Position numbers and translations under genes: made by a program. The notes under the pieces are model-generated. The model had not been told where the DNA came from. It worked only from the letters and a program-made list of their open reading frames with translations, and made no database searches. From Hwanghaeella grinnelliae (GTDB taxonomy: Bacteria > Pseudomonadota > Alphaproteobacteria > UBA8366 > Aestuariispiraceae): 64,000 nucleotides of DNA. Shown here piece by piece: positions 45,551 to 54,203 of this stretch (position 1 is its first letter; every line of letters begins with the position of its first letter). Location of the stretch: assembly GCF_004005845.1 (NCBI RefSeq), contig NZ_SADE01000001.1, forward strand, positions 2,046,001 through 2,110,000. The letters run 5' to 3'.

Positions 45551-46612
45551 TTACGGTTCCAAATAGTCCTTTTTGTCTTTCGTCGCGCGCTTCACCATTT
45601 TGCCGAAGGCTTTGTCACGCGACCGACGCTGCGCGAGGCTCGCGCTGTTGAAAGCCTCTTCGGCAATCAGTTTCCGCCAGCGCTCCAAGCGGCTCTCCTC
45701 CAACGCGCCCGCCTCAATCGCAGCGGTGACGGCACAGTCCGGCTCCGTATCGTGGCGGCACGTGGAAAACCGGCATGACCGGGCAAGGTCGACGATATCG
45801 GAAAAGACGTCATCGAGGCCGCTTTGCACATCGGTCAGCTGCAATTCGCGGATGCCCGGCGTGTCGACCACCCATCCGCCCGACGGCATTCTGTGCAAGG
45901 CACGCCCGGTGGTCGTGTGGCGTCCCTTGCCATCGTCATCGCGAATGCCTTGGGTCGCGATATCGGCGCGGCCCGTCAAGCTGTTAATCAAGGTGGACTT
46001 CCCCACGCCGGACGACCCCACAAGCGCGACTGTCTGGCCAAGAGAACACCAGGGCAGCAGGCGCTCGACCTCCTTGCCGTCCAAGGCGTTCACGGATTCG
46101 ACCATGTGGACGGAGGGCAGCGCATAGGCCTGGCGCAAATACGCCCCAGGGTCGTCACACAAATCCGCCTTGGTCAGGATAATGACGGGCGTGACCTCCG
46201 CTTCCGATGCAAGTGCCAGATAGCGTTCCAGGCGCGGGATATTGAAGTCCTGATTGCACGAGGTGACGATGAACAGGGTATCGACATTGGCGGCGATAAG
46301 CTGCACGTCGCGCCCGGTGCCCGCCAAGCGGCGCTTGAGCAAGCTTTGGCGCGGCAGCATGCGTCGTGGACGATGCGTTTCCGCATCCAGCAACAGCCAA
46401 TCCCCCACGGTGGCGGTGGTTTCACTGTCATCCGGATCGCTCCGGTATGGCGGAATGGAGATATCGACACCCGGCCCCGCGACACTGACGGCGCCGCGAT
46501 GTACCGCGGTCACGCGGACAGGGACGGCCTGTTCCAGGTCATCGGGTTCCAGTTGGGCGGAAAAATGGGGATTCCAGCCGAATTCGGCCAAGTCGGTCAT
46601 TTGATAGGTCAT
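45551..46612 (-). CDS. rsgA: Ribosome small subunit-dependent GTPase A
   Basis: A 353-residue circularly permuted GTPase that helps mature the 30S ribosomal subunit. The N-terminal OB domain is followed by the permuted G-motifs in the order G4 (ILTKADLC), G1 (GSSGVGKSTLINSL) and G3 (DTPGIREL). The C-terminal zinc finger has CRFSTCRHDTEPDCAV. Order and length fit RsgA. The gene converges on the chemoreceptor gene, with a terminator in between, and is followed upstream by a 357-bp spacer and tRNA-Glu. It is housekeeping with no obvious operon partner. Confidence 0.93.
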   Translation of the reverse strand: MTYQMTDLAEFGWNPHFSAQLEPDDLEQAVPVRVTAVHRGAVSVAGPGVDISIPPYRSDPDDSETTATVGDWLLLDAETHRPRRMLPRQSLLKRRLAGTGRDVQLIAANVDTLFIVTSCNQDFNIPRLERYLALASEAEVTPVIILTKADLCDDPGAYLRQAYALPSVHMVESVNALDGKEVERLLPWCSLGQTVALVGSSGVGKSTLINSLTGRADIATQGIRDDDGKGRHTTTGRALHRMPSGGWVVDTPGIRELQLTDVQSGLDDVFSDIVDLARSCRFSTCRHDTEPDCAVTAAIEAGALEESRLERWRKLIAEEAFNSASLAQRRSRDKAFGKMVKRATKDKKDYLEP

Positions 46613-46969
46613 TGTTCATATCCAGCGGTCGCGGGATGGCAACACACCCGCATTGAGGTCGCACAAGCACAGTGACGTGGATTGGTAATCCTCCACGCCT
46701 GCGTACGGCTGGTTCTGCAAGCGGGTGCGAATGGTTTGTGCTGCTATCCGCACACCCATCTGTCCCCAATCTGCCCCCATTTGCATGGATGGAGCAAAGC
46801 GATGACACGCGCCCTAAAGCGGAACCGGTCCCTCTCAGACAATGGCCTTCAAAAAACCTCCTGCAGGTTACTGCATCGACACATCAAAATACCCGCAAGA
46901 CGCCAAGGCGTCGAGCGACTGCTTCCCGATTGACGGAAAGAATATCAATTTTCAAATTTATCGGGAGAT
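46613..46969. other. Intergenic region between rsgA and tRNA-Glu, 357 bp
   Basis: I see no supported gene. Open frames on the plus strand that run from here into 46970-47120 are antisense readings of the tRNA. An inverted repeat TCCCGAT at 46924-46930 with ATCGGGA at 46960-46966 lies just downstream of the tRNA 3' end on the minus strand, with an AT-rich 29-base loop. It may help end the tRNA transcript, but this is weak. Confidence 0.45.
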
Positions 46970-47045
46970 TGGCGACCCCTACGGGATTCGAACCCGTGTT
47001 GCCGCCGTGAAAGGGCGGTGTCCTAGGCCTCTAGACGAAGGGGTC
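46970..47045 (-). tRNA. tRNA-Glu(UUC)
   Basis: Read on the minus strand, the 76-nt gene starts GACCCCT at 47045-47039 and ends AGGGGTC plus discriminator G and an encoded CCA at 46972-46970. The acceptor stem pairs fully. The D arm is TCTAGAGGCCTAGGA. The anticodon stem is CCGCC/GGCGG with loop CTTTCAC carrying TTC. The T arm has GGTTCGAATCC. Anticodon UUC reads both glutamate codons. A promoter lies directly upstream. Confidence 0.97.
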
Positions 47046-47062
47046 GTCGTCGGCGAGGCGGA

Positions 47063-47091
47063 GATATATGGGGACGCGCCGCCCCCGTCAA
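47063..47091 (-). promoter_or_regulatory. Sigma-70-type promoter of tRNA-Glu
   Basis: On the minus strand, TTGACG (-35, 47091-47086) and TATATC (-10, 47068-47063) are separated by 17 bp. The predicted transcript starts about 10-12 bases before the tRNA 5' end. The spacer is very GC-rich (GGGGCGGCGCGTCCCC), a sign often seen in stable RNA discriminator or spacer regions. Confidence 0.65.
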
Positions 47092-47099
47092 GCCGTATG

Positions 47100-47129
47100 A
47101 ACTGCAAAAATCCAGATTAGTTTGCAGTT
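47100..47129. promoter_or_regulatory. Inverted repeat upstream of the hook-gene sigma-54 promoter
   Basis: AACTGCAAA (47100-47108) and TTTGCAGTT (47121-47129) are perfect arms with a 12-base centre. Their midpoint lies about 65 bp before the expected sigma-54 start site, a plausible place for an enhancer-binding activator. A terminator is the alternative, since TCTTTTC follows on the plus strand, but no plus-strand gene reads into it. Confidence 0.45.
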
Positions 47130-47154
47130 TCTTTTCACCGCCCTTTCAGACGTT

Positions 47155-47170
47155 TGGCACTATCCTTGCT
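47155..47170 (+). promoter_or_regulatory. Sigma-54 (-24/-12) promoter of the flagellar hook gene
   Basis: TGGCAC, 5 bases, TTGCT. The invariant GG (47156-47157) and GC (47168-47169) are exactly 10 bp apart, as sigma-54 requires. Transcription would start near 47181, about 37 bases before the GTG start. Sigma-54 control of hook genes is known in alphaproteobacteria such as Caulobacter. Confidence 0.7.
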
Positions 47171-47217
47171 GTACTGGTTTCACCTTATTGGAACATACGG
47201 TTGGGAGTCATACTTCC

Positions 47218-48489
47218 GTGGTCGCAAACTACCTCTTCGGGTCCAGCATCAGCGCCATTCAGGCGCAGGCGAAAGCCTTTGAGGTCATATCCCACAACAT
47301 CGCCAACTCGACGACGCCCGGCCACAAGGCCGAAACCAGCCGGTTCGAGGAATTGGTGGTCGATGCGGGGCGCGTGCGCGGCAATGTTTTCCCAGCCCTG
47401 CGCGGCGCCAGCAACGTGGTGCGGCGCGACATCCGCGCGGAAGGCGGCGTTCTAGCCACGAATGGCGCGCTGGATCTGGCTTTGTCGGGCCGCGGTTTCT
47501 TCATGGTAAATACCGAATTGGACGGATCCGGCACCGCAATGCTGACCGATTCCGGGCAGTTCCAGCGGCGCATCGTGGATAACAACGGCGTCGAAGAGGT
47601 ATATCTTACCGACAATGTAGGCAATTTTGTCCTAGGCTTTCCTTTCGACCCCGTGACCGAAACCTTTACCAGCGTGAACGACGCGAGTGGTCTGGTGCCG
47701 ATACGGCTGGATGCGGCCGGCGAGAGTTTCCAAGCCGTCGCGACGACGGAATCTTTCATCAACGTCAATCTTCCGCCTGACGCGGCGACGGGTGAATTCT
47801 TCGATGCCGGACTGACCATTGCCGACGGCTCTGGCGCTGCCGATGGCATCGCGGACCGGCATAACGTGACGGCACGTTTCACCAAGACAGCGACCAACAA
47901 TGAATGGACGCTGGAATTCTTCGGTGACAATACGGTCGTGACCAACCCAGCCGCGCCGGTCACCGTTACCTTTAATGCGGACGGCACCCTGAACGTGCCG
48001 CCATCCATCGCCTTGGACATGACCTTCACGGATTCGGGCGCCTCGGTGAGCACAACGCTCGATATTTCCGACACGCGCAGTTTCGCCCCCGAATTCGTCA
48101 TCGGCGAAACCGGGTCGAACGGGTTCGAAGAAGGCAACCTCGTCTCCACGCGGTTCAATCAACGCGGCGTTCTGGAAGGCATTTTCAGCAATGGCCAAAG
48201 CCGCAGCCTGGCCAAATTGGCAATCGGCGATGTGGTGAACCCGGAATTGCTGCTGCCCGTGACGGACACCCATTTCGTCCTCAGCGGTCTGAACGGCGAC
48301 CTGCAGATCTTCGAAGCGGATATCAACGGCCGCGCCCAAATCGTCACCGGCGCCCTGGAAGGCTCCACGGTCGATCTGGGCGAAGAACTGGTCCGAATGA
48401 TCGAGACACAGCGCGCCTATTCCTCCGCCGCGACATCCCTGCGTACGGTCGAGGACCTTTTGAAAACAGCCACAAACCTGAAGCGCTGA
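47218..48489 (+). CDS. Flagellar hook-type protein (FlgE/FlgG-like)
   Basis: A 423-residue rod/hook protein. The N-terminal D0 segment is SSISAIQAQAKAFEVISHNIANSTTPGHKAETSRFEELVV. The central outer domains are Thr/Asp/Gly-rich. The C-terminal D0 helix is LGEELVRMIETQRAYSSAATSLRTVEDLLKTATNLKR, the classical flagellar axial end. It would be exported by the flagellar type III system and polymerise in the hook or rod. The start is GTG at 47218, ten bases after GGGAG, because family homology begins there; an upstream in-frame start is unlikely. No other flagellar gene is in the window. The sigma-54 promoter upstream suits a mid-class flagellar gene. Confidence 0.85.
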   Translation: MVANYLFGSSISAIQAQAKAFEVISHNIANSTTPGHKAETSRFEELVVDAGRVRGNVFPALRGASNVVRRDIRAEGGVLATNGALDLALSGRGFFMVNTELDGSGTAMLTDSGQFQRRIVDNNGVEEVYLTDNVGNFVLGFPFDPVTETFTSVNDASGLVPIRLDAAGESFQAVATTESFINVNLPPDAATGEFFDAGLTIADGSGAADGIADRHNVTARFTKTATNNEWTLEFFGDNTVVTNPAAPVTVTFNADGTLNVPPSIALDMTFTDSGASVSTTLDISDTRSFAPEFVIGETGSNGFEEGNLVSTRFNQRGVLEGIFSNGQSRSLAKLAIGDVVNPELLLPVTDTHFVLSGLNGDLQIFEADINGRAQIVTGALEGSTVDLGEELVRMIETQRAYSSAATSLRTVEDLLKTATNLKR

Positions 48490-48523
48490 CGCAGGTTATC
48501 GACTTAACTTACTGAAACAGTAG

Positions 48524-50296
48524 CTAGTTTGTCGTCGCCGCGTCGTCGATCATCAGTTGCGGCTGTTCCCGCCCCTGCCAGCGGTCAACCCGCAGCCGCC
48601 CGGCCAGATGGATCGGCGCGCCACCACGCGCGCTCAACAACAGGCTTCCCATTTCCTGATCCGCGCACCGAAACGCGATTGCCTTCAGCGATGCGCCTCC
48701 CTCGCCCGCGATGCGGCAGCGGACATGGTCGGTCCCCACCACATCCGCATGCGCAACCCTGGCATTCGGCAGGGCAAAACGCGGTTCCGCATTGCCCATA
48801 CCGAAGGGGGCGAGGTTCTCCAACGAGCCGATCAAATCCAATGTCGCACCGGAAACGGAAAGGCCGCCATCCAACGAAAGCCGCGGACGGATCGGCGCAC
48901 CGGCCAGTTCCGCGGAAATCCGTTCTTCCAAAAAGGCGGCGAAGGCCTCGCTCTGGCCCTCGGCGACGCTGAAACCGGCAGCCATCTTGTGCCCGCCACC
49001 ATTCATCAGCAGGTCGGATTGCCGCGCGGCGATGACATGCGCGCCCAGATCGACCCCTTCGACCGATCGGCCGCTGCCCTTGCCCACCCCGTTTTCGAAA
49101 GCAACGACGCAGGCGGGCCGGTTATAGCGTTCCTTCAAGCGTCCGGCGACGATGCCGATGACGCCGGGATGCCACCCTTCCGCACCGACATAGACGAGGT
49201 GCTCGCCGATGCCGCGGTCTTCAGCGATGTCGATCGCCTGTTCCAGGCACTGCGCCTCGATTTCCTTGCGCTCTGCGTTATAGCCGTCCAGGCGGCGGGC
49301 GATGTCCCGCGCCGCACCTTCGTCTTCCGTCGACAGCAGGTCCGCGCCGAGCGATGGTTCCCCTACCCGGCCGCCGGCGTTGATCCTGGGGCCCAGCAGG
49401 AAACCCAGATGATACGTCCCCGGCATTTCATCCATGCCCGCGACATCCGCCAGCGCCCTGAGGCCGACATTCCGGCGCTGCGCCAGGACCTTGAGGCCCT
49501 GGGCGGTCAGCACGCGATTCAGCCCGCGCAGGGCCACCACATCAGCCACCGTCCCCAAGGCCACGATGTCCAGCAATTGCCGCAGGTCGGGTTCCCGCCT
49601 TTGCTTGAACCAGCCCGCCTCTCGAAGCGCCCGGTTCAAAGCCACAAGGACCAGAAAGGTCACGCCGACCGCGGCCAGATAGCCATGCGGGCTGTCGTCA
49701 TCCAAGCGATTCGGATTGATCACCGCGGATGCTGCCGGCAAGCGCGGTTCAGCGGCGTGATGATCTACCACAATCACATCCAAGCCCGCCTCTTTGGCCG
49801 CCGTAAGGGGGTCGAAGGCGGTGATTCCGCAATCCACCGTGATGACCAGACGGACCCCGTCCCGATGCAGCTTCAGCAGGGCCGGTGCATTGGGTCCATA
49901 GCCTTCGGCGATCCGGTCCGGAATGTAGACTTGAAGGGGTAAGCCCAGGGCCCCGAAATACCGCCTGAAAAGGGCGGAAGACGTCGCACCGTCGACGTCG
50001 TAATCGCCGAAAACGGCGACTTTTTCACCATTTTGGATGGCATGGAGAAGACGGGAAACCCCCTCCTCCATCCCACGCAGATGCATCGGGTCCGGCATTT
50101 GGTCCCGCAGCGACGGGTTCAGGAATCCCTCGATATCCTCCAACCCGATGCCGCGGCCGACAATCGCGCGACCGACGATGTCGGGCAAACCCCGGCTTTG
50201 AGATATCGCGGCGGCCAGGCGCTCGTCGACAGGACGCAGTTCCCATCGCTTGCCACTGGCCGAGCGCTCTACGCCGAGGTATGCCTGATCCGTCAT
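48524..50296 (-). CDS. recJ: Single-stranded-DNA-specific exonuclease RecJ
   Basis: A 590-residue 5'-3' ssDNA exonuclease of the DHH superfamily, used in recombination and mismatch repair. Motifs run as expected: VFGDYDVDGATSSALF (motif I, DYDVDG), VITVDCG, VIVVDHHAAEPRLP (DHH), LGTVADVVAL, and in DHHA1 the GGHKMAAGFSV block. The C-terminal OB-type domain is present. Its start is 79 bp after the end of glpX on the same strand, so it is likely the last gene of the aminotransferase-hom-glpX-recJ cluster. A three-copy 17-bp repeat occupies that spacer. Confidence 0.93.
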   Translation of the reverse strand: MTDQAYLGVERSASGKRWELRPVDERLAAAISQSRGLPDIVGRAIVGRGIGLEDIEGFLNPSLRDQMPDPMHLRGMEEGVSRLLHAIQNGEKVAVFGDYDVDGATSSALFRRYFGALGLPLQVYIPDRIAEGYGPNAPALLKLHRDGVRLVITVDCGITAFDPLTAAKEAGLDVIVVDHHAAEPRLPAASAVINPNRLDDDSPHGYLAAVGVTFLVLVALNRALREAGWFKQRREPDLRQLLDIVALGTVADVVALRGLNRVLTAQGLKVLAQRRNVGLRALADVAGMDEMPGTYHLGFLLGPRINAGGRVGEPSLGADLLSTEDEGAARDIARRLDGYNAERKEIEAQCLEQAIDIAEDRGIGEHLVYVGAEGWHPGVIGIVAGRLKERYNRPACVVAFENGVGKGSGRSVEGVDLGAHVIAARQSDLLMNGGGHKMAAGFSVAEGQSEAFAAFLEERISAELAGAPIRPRLSLDGGLSVSGATLDLIGSLENLAPFGMGNAEPRFALPNARVAHADVVGTDHVRCRIAGEGGASLKAIAFRCADQEMGSLLLSARGGAPIHLAGRLRVDRWQGREQPQLMIDDAATTN

Positions 50297-50326
50297 GTTG
50301 TCGCCGTCGGTCCTCCCGGGCCCGCT

Positions 50327-50377
50327 AGGGTTTCCCCGCCGTCAGGGTTTCCGTGCCGCCAGAGTTTCCGTGCCGTC
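50327..50377. repeat. Three tandem 17-bp repeats between glpX and recJ
   Basis: Copies at 50327-50343, 50344-50360 and 50361-50377 have the form AGxGTTTCCxxGCCGxC, differing by one to three bases from one to the next. The third copy reaches into the last codon of glpX. Such short tandem units arise by slippage; a regulatory role in recJ expression is possible but untested. Confidence 0.6.
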
Positions 50378-51368
50378 AACGCGGGTCGACCCAGAACTTG
50401 CGGCCGAAATCGTGCAGAGTTTCGATTTTCCGAACCGTTCCGGTCTTGGACCGCATGACGATGGAATGCGTCGTCGCGCCCTTGGCGAAAATCCGTACGC
50501 CGCGCAGCAGGGTGCCGTCGGTCACGCCGGTCGCGGCGAACATGACGTTGCCCTTGGCCAGATCCAACATGTCGTATTTGCGGTCCAGGTCGGTGATGCC
50601 GACCTTGTGCGCGCGTTCCTTTTCATCTTCGTTCCGGAACAACAGACGACCCTGGAACTGGCCGCCGATGCAACGCAGCGCCGCACAGGCCAAGACACCT
50701 TCCGGCGCGCCGCCGCTGCCCATATAGATGTCGATCCCGCTTTCCGGGTCCGAGGTGGACATGGCACCCGCCACGTCACCGTCGCCGATCAACTGAATAC
50801 GGGCGCCGATATCGCGTGCCGCTTTGATCAGTTCGGCATGGCGCGGACGGTCCAGGATGCAGACCAACACATCCTCAATTTTCTTACCCTTGGCGTCCGC
50901 GATTGCCTTGAGATTTTCTGCCGGGCTTCGGTCCAGGTCCACGATCCCTTGCGGCAGTCCGCCGCCGACCGCGATCTTGTCCATATAGACGTCCGGCGCG
51001 TGCAGGAAGTTTCCGCCTTCCGCCATCGCCAAGACGGCCATGGCGTTAGTGCCGCCTTTGGCGGTGATGGTGGTGCCTTCCAACGGGTCCAGCGCGATGT
51101 CGATCTTCGGACCGGTGCCGGACCCGACTTTTTCGCCGATATACAGCATCGGGGCTTCGTCGCGTTCGCCTTCGCCGATCACGACCGTGCCGTCGATGTC
51201 CAGTGCGTTAAGCGCCGTGCGCATCGCATCGACCGCCGCCTGGTCCGCTGCCTTTTCGTCACCGCGCCCCATCCAGCGGGAAGCCGCGAGGGCCGCCGCT
51301 TCGGCGACGCGTGCCGCTTCCAGGGCTAGGTTTTTGTCGGCTGTTGTCTCGGGTGCTTTTTCGGCCAT
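50376..51368 (-). CDS. glpX: Class II fructose-1,6-bisphosphatase
   Basis: A 330-residue lithium-sensitive, Mn-dependent sugar phosphatase of the GlpX family that removes the 1-phosphate of fructose 1,6-bisphosphate in gluconeogenesis (or, in some bacteria, of sedoheptulose bisphosphate). Seen are VVIGEGERDEAPMLYIGE, the metal-binding DIALDPLEGTT, and the substrate-binding GSGGAPEGVLACAALRCIGGQFQGRL. Length is standard (~335). Transcribed with hom upstream and recJ downstream, a common order in alphaproteobacteria. AAGGAAGAATGAAATGG gives the ribosome site and ATG. Confidence 0.94.
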   Translation of the reverse strand: MAEKAPETTADKNLALEAARVAEAAALAASRWMGRGDEKAADQAAVDAMRTALNALDIDGTVVIGEGERDEAPMLYIGEKVGSGTGPKIDIALDPLEGTTITAKGGTNAMAVLAMAEGGNFLHAPDVYMDKIAVGGGLPQGIVDLDRSPAENLKAIADAKGKKIEDVLVCILDRPRHAELIKAARDIGARIQLIGDGDVAGAMSTSDPESGIDIYMGSGGAPEGVLACAALRCIGGQFQGRLLFRNEDEKERAHKVGITDLDRKYDMLDLAKGNVMFAATGVTDGTLLRGVRIFAKGATTHSIVMRSKTGTVRKIETLHDFGRKFWVDPR

Positions 51369-51390
51369 TTCATTCTTCCTTTAGTTCTAT

Positions 51391-51411
51391 CCGCGGGTCG
51401 TTTTCCCGCGG
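51391..51411. other. Hairpin between hom and glpX
   Basis: CCGCGGG (51391-51397) and CCCGCGG (51405-51411) are perfect 7-bp arms with a 7-base loop. On the minus strand it lies 22-43 bases before the glpX start and has no T-run after it, so it is more likely a processing or stability element than a terminator. The plus strand has CTAATTTTT after it but no gene reading into it. Confidence 0.4.
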
Positions 51412-51452
51412 CTAATTTTTCCTGCAGGCGATGTTCCTACAGGCTGGGGATA

Positions 51453-52751
51453 CTATCCCTCGAATGGTTCGATGCGGATCATACGCGGTGTTTCAACAAC
51501 CGCGCCGAGCGCTTCGATCTTCGCGCGGGCCGCCTGCATCGCAGCTTCGCCCGTCTCATGCGTGGTCAGCACGACAGTCACCGGTGCCCCCGGATCGCGC
51601 CCGCGCTGGATCACGTTTTCCAGCGAAATCGATTCATCCCGCAATATCGCGGTGATATCCGCCATGACGCCCGGCTGGTCAATCACAACGAGGCGGACAT
51701 AGTAGGTTCCCACATGGCTATCCAACGGCAGCGTCGGCATTTTGCGCAGTGCCGAGACGGGAACACCGAAGGCAGGGCCGCCACGACCGGCGGCGATATC
51801 AATAATGTCTGCCGCCACGGCGGAAGCCGTCGGACCGTCGCCGGCCCCGCGGCCTTCCATGACGGTCGTGTCGACGAAATCGCCCTTGGTCACGACCGCG
51901 TTGAAGACACCTTCGACCGACGCGATCGGCGCGCTCATCGGCACCATCACCGGATGGACACGCTGGAAAACTCCCTGCTCGCCCTGTTCCGCGATGCCGA
52001 GCAGCTTGATCTTGTAGCCGATCTCTCGGGCATATTGCAGGTCGTCCGGGGTGATGTGGCGAATGCCTTCGACGGAGACACTCTTAAAGTCGATTTCGAC
52101 CCCGAAAGCGAGACTGGTGAGAATCGCAAGCTTATGAGCGGCGTCGACCCCGTCCACATCAAAGCTGGGATCGGCTTCCGCGTAGCCCAATTCCTGCGCT
52201 TCCGACAGGACATCGTCGAAATCGCGCCCGGTTTCGCGCATGGCGGTAAGGATATAATTACAGGTCCCGTTCAGAATGCCGTGCAGAGAGGTTATCCGGT
52301 TTCCCGCCAGACCTTCGCGGATCGACTTGATGACCGGAATGCCGCCCGCGACCGCTGCCTCATAGGCGAGCGTCACACCGGCCTGCTCCGCCGCACCGGC
52401 CAGTTGCAGTCCGTGATGCGCAATCAGCGCCTTGTTAGCGGTCACCACATGGCGGCCCGCGGCGAAAGCCGCTTCGCAGGTTTCCTTGGCAATTCCTTCG
52501 CTGCCGCCGATCAACTCAACGATCACATCGGCATCCGCGTCGCGCGCCATTTCGGCCGCATCCTCATACCAGGCATAACCGCCAAGGTCGCATCCGCGAT
52601 CCTTGGTCTTGTCCCGCGCGGCGACGGCAGTGATTTCAATCGACCGGCCCGAACGCGCGGCAATCACATCGTGCTGCGCCTGCAGCAACCGAACCAACCC
52701 CGCGCCGACCGTACCCAAACCGGCGATTGCGACTTTTAGCGCTTCAGCCAT
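51453..52751 (-). CDS. hom: Homoserine dehydrogenase
   Basis: A 432-residue monofunctional homoserine dehydrogenase that reduces aspartate semialdehyde to homoserine for threonine and methionine synthesis. The NAD(P) motif is VAIAGLGTVGAGLVRLL (residues 7-23), catalytic and substrate-binding segments include TANKALIAHHG, GILNGTCNYIL, EADPSFDVDGVDAAHKLAIL, and the C-terminal ACT domain begins around residue 350 (YYVRLVVIDQPGVMADITAIL). The ACT domain allows feedback by threonine. No aspartate kinase is fused, as in most alphaproteobacteria. It follows the aminotransferase gene by 67 bp. Confidence 0.95.
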   Translation of the reverse strand: MAEALKVAIAGLGTVGAGLVRLLQAQHDVIAARSGRSIEITAVAARDKTKDRGCDLGGYAWYEDAAEMARDADADVIVELIGGSEGIAKETCEAAFAAGRHVVTANKALIAHHGLQLAGAAEQAGVTLAYEAAVAGGIPVIKSIREGLAGNRITSLHGILNGTCNYILTAMRETGRDFDDVLSEAQELGYAEADPSFDVDGVDAAHKLAILTSLAFGVEIDFKSVSVEGIRHITPDDLQYAREIGYKIKLLGIAEQGEQGVFQRVHPVMVPMSAPIASVEGVFNAVVTKGDFVDTTVMEGRGAGDGPTASAVAADIIDIAAGRGGPAFGVPVSALRKMPTLPLDSHVGTYYVRLVVIDQPGVMADITAILRDESISLENVIQRGRDPGAPVTVVLTTHETGEAAMQAARAKIEALGAVVETPRMIRIEPFEG

Positions 52752-52818
52752 TTACTGAACTCCACCCCACCAAGTGCCTCAAAAAATACAATTTTATCAA
52801 TATCGGAAAACTTCCGGA

Positions 52819-54039
52819 TTAAGCCGCTTTCCCACTGTCCGACGGTTCGCTTTCGGCCAGGAACGTGCGGATGTTGCGCGCCGCCTGACGGATCCGCTGC
52901 ACATTCTCAACCAAGCCTATCCGGACAAATCCTTCACCGTATTCCCCGAAACCGACGCCTGGCGCGACCGCAACCTTGGCCTCGGTCAAAAGCTGTTTCG
53001 CGAAAGCCAGGCTGCCGACATTGCTGAACTTCTTCGGCACGGGCGCCCAAACGAACATGGTCGCTTCCGGGCTGGGCACGTCCCAACCGGCGCGGGCCAG
53101 GCTTTCCACCAGAACGTCGCGACGTTCCTTGTACAGCGCGCGCATGTCGTCAACGCAGTCCTGCGGCCCGTTCAAGGCGGCCGTCGCGGCAACCTGGACC
53201 GGGGTAAAGGCGCCATAATCCACATAGGATTTGATCCGTGCGAGGGCGGCGATCAGCGTTTCGTTCCCTGCCGCGAAACCGACACGCCAGCCCGGCATGG
53301 AATAGGTCTTCGAGAGAGAAGTGAATTCGACCGCGATATCGCGCGCGCCGGGGACTTCCAGCACCGAGGGTGGCGGCGTGTCGCCGAAATAAACCTCGGA
53401 ATAAGCCAGATCCGACAGAATATAGATTTCATGATGGCGGCAGAAATCGACGACTTCCGCAAAGAAATCCAAATCGACCACTTGTGCCGTGGGGTTCTGC
53501 GGAAAATTCAGGATGACAGCCAAGGGCTTGGGAATCGAATGCGCAACGCCGCGCTTCAGCGCCAGCATGAATTCCTCGCGAAAGTTCCCCTCACCGCTAC
53601 CGGCCGGCACATGACGGATTGCCCCGCCCGCGATGATGAACCCGAAGGAGTGGATCGGATAACACGGATTCGGCGCCAGAATGATGTCGCCCGGACTAGT
53701 GATCGCCTGGGCTAGGTTCGCCAGCCCTTCCTTGGACCCCAGCGTGACGATGGCTTCTTTGTCGGGATCGATGGAAACATTGAAACGGCGCTCGTAATAG
53801 GCCGACAGCGCTTTTCGCAGGCCCGGTATGCCACGGCTGGTCGAATAACGGTGGGTCTTGGGATTGCGGACCGTCTCCACCAGTTTTTCGACGATATGTT
53901 CGGGCGTCGGCGAATCCGGGTTGCCCATGCCGAAATCGATAATGTCTTCACCGCGTGCGCGCGCCTCTGCCTTGAGGGCATTGACCTCAGCGAAAATATA
54001 CGGCGGCAAGCGCTTGATGCGGTGAAAAGAGTCGATCAT
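52819..54039 (-). CDS. Class I/II aminotransferase (LL-diaminopimelate/alanine aminotransferase-like)
   Basis: A 406-residue PLP-dependent fold-type I aminotransferase. Seen are the start motif (INDFGMGNPDSPTP-like), the GSKEGLANLAQAI cofactor loop, NFPQNPTAQVVDLDFF, the PLP Lys in SLSKTYSMPGWRVGF and RIGLVENVQRIRQAARNI. It sits directly upstream of hom, as in many alphaproteobacteria where it is annotated LL-diaminopimelate aminotransferase or AlaC-like. Sequence alone does not tell whether it makes lysine precursor, alanine or another amino acid. First gene of its cluster. Confidence 0.88.
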   Translation of the reverse strand: MIDSFHRIKRLPPYIFAEVNALKAEARARGEDIIDFGMGNPDSPTPEHIVEKLVETVRNPKTHRYSTSRGIPGLRKALSAYYERRFNVSIDPDKEAIVTLGSKEGLANLAQAITSPGDIILAPNPCYPIHSFGFIIAGGAIRHVPAGSGEGNFREEFMLALKRGVAHSIPKPLAVILNFPQNPTAQVVDLDFFAEVVDFCRHHEIYILSDLAYSEVYFGDTPPPSVLEVPGARDIAVEFTSLSKTYSMPGWRVGFAAGNETLIAALARIKSYVDYGAFTPVQVAATAALNGPQDCVDDMRALYKERRDVLVESLARAGWDVPSPEATMFVWAPVPKKFSNVGSLAFAKQLLTEAKVAVAPGVGFGEYGEGFVRIGLVENVQRIRQAARNIRTFLAESEPSDSGKAA

Positions 54040-54203
54040 TTCCGTCTGGCTCTCAGCTTGGACATGGTCCTATGTCCGGTCGCGCGGTTTTAACCGACGG
54101 CTTCCGGAAGGTCTAATGTTGAATCGTGAAAAAGCGCAGTTTTCCGCTCACTTCCTACGGTCCGGCGATCACCGGACAATCGGGGTCCGCGGCGCTTTCG
54201 CCT

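Noticed and set aside
46672-47120. Open frames on the plus strand across tRNA-Glu (reading TPTGFEPV and GIRTRVAAVKGR segments)
   Set aside because: These are the well-known spurious translations of the antisense strand of a tRNA gene. The tRNA structure on the minus strand is complete, with CCA encoded.
48557-49942. 461-residue frame antisense to recJ
   Set aside because: Long antisense frames are expected with high-GC codon bias. It has no domain and covers a confidently assigned gene. The same applies to 13236-14570, 51558-52739, 6769-7791 and 62587-63978.
52752-52818. Threonine attenuator before hom
   Set aside because: The 67-bp spacer has no leader ORF rich in Thr codons and no terminator stem.
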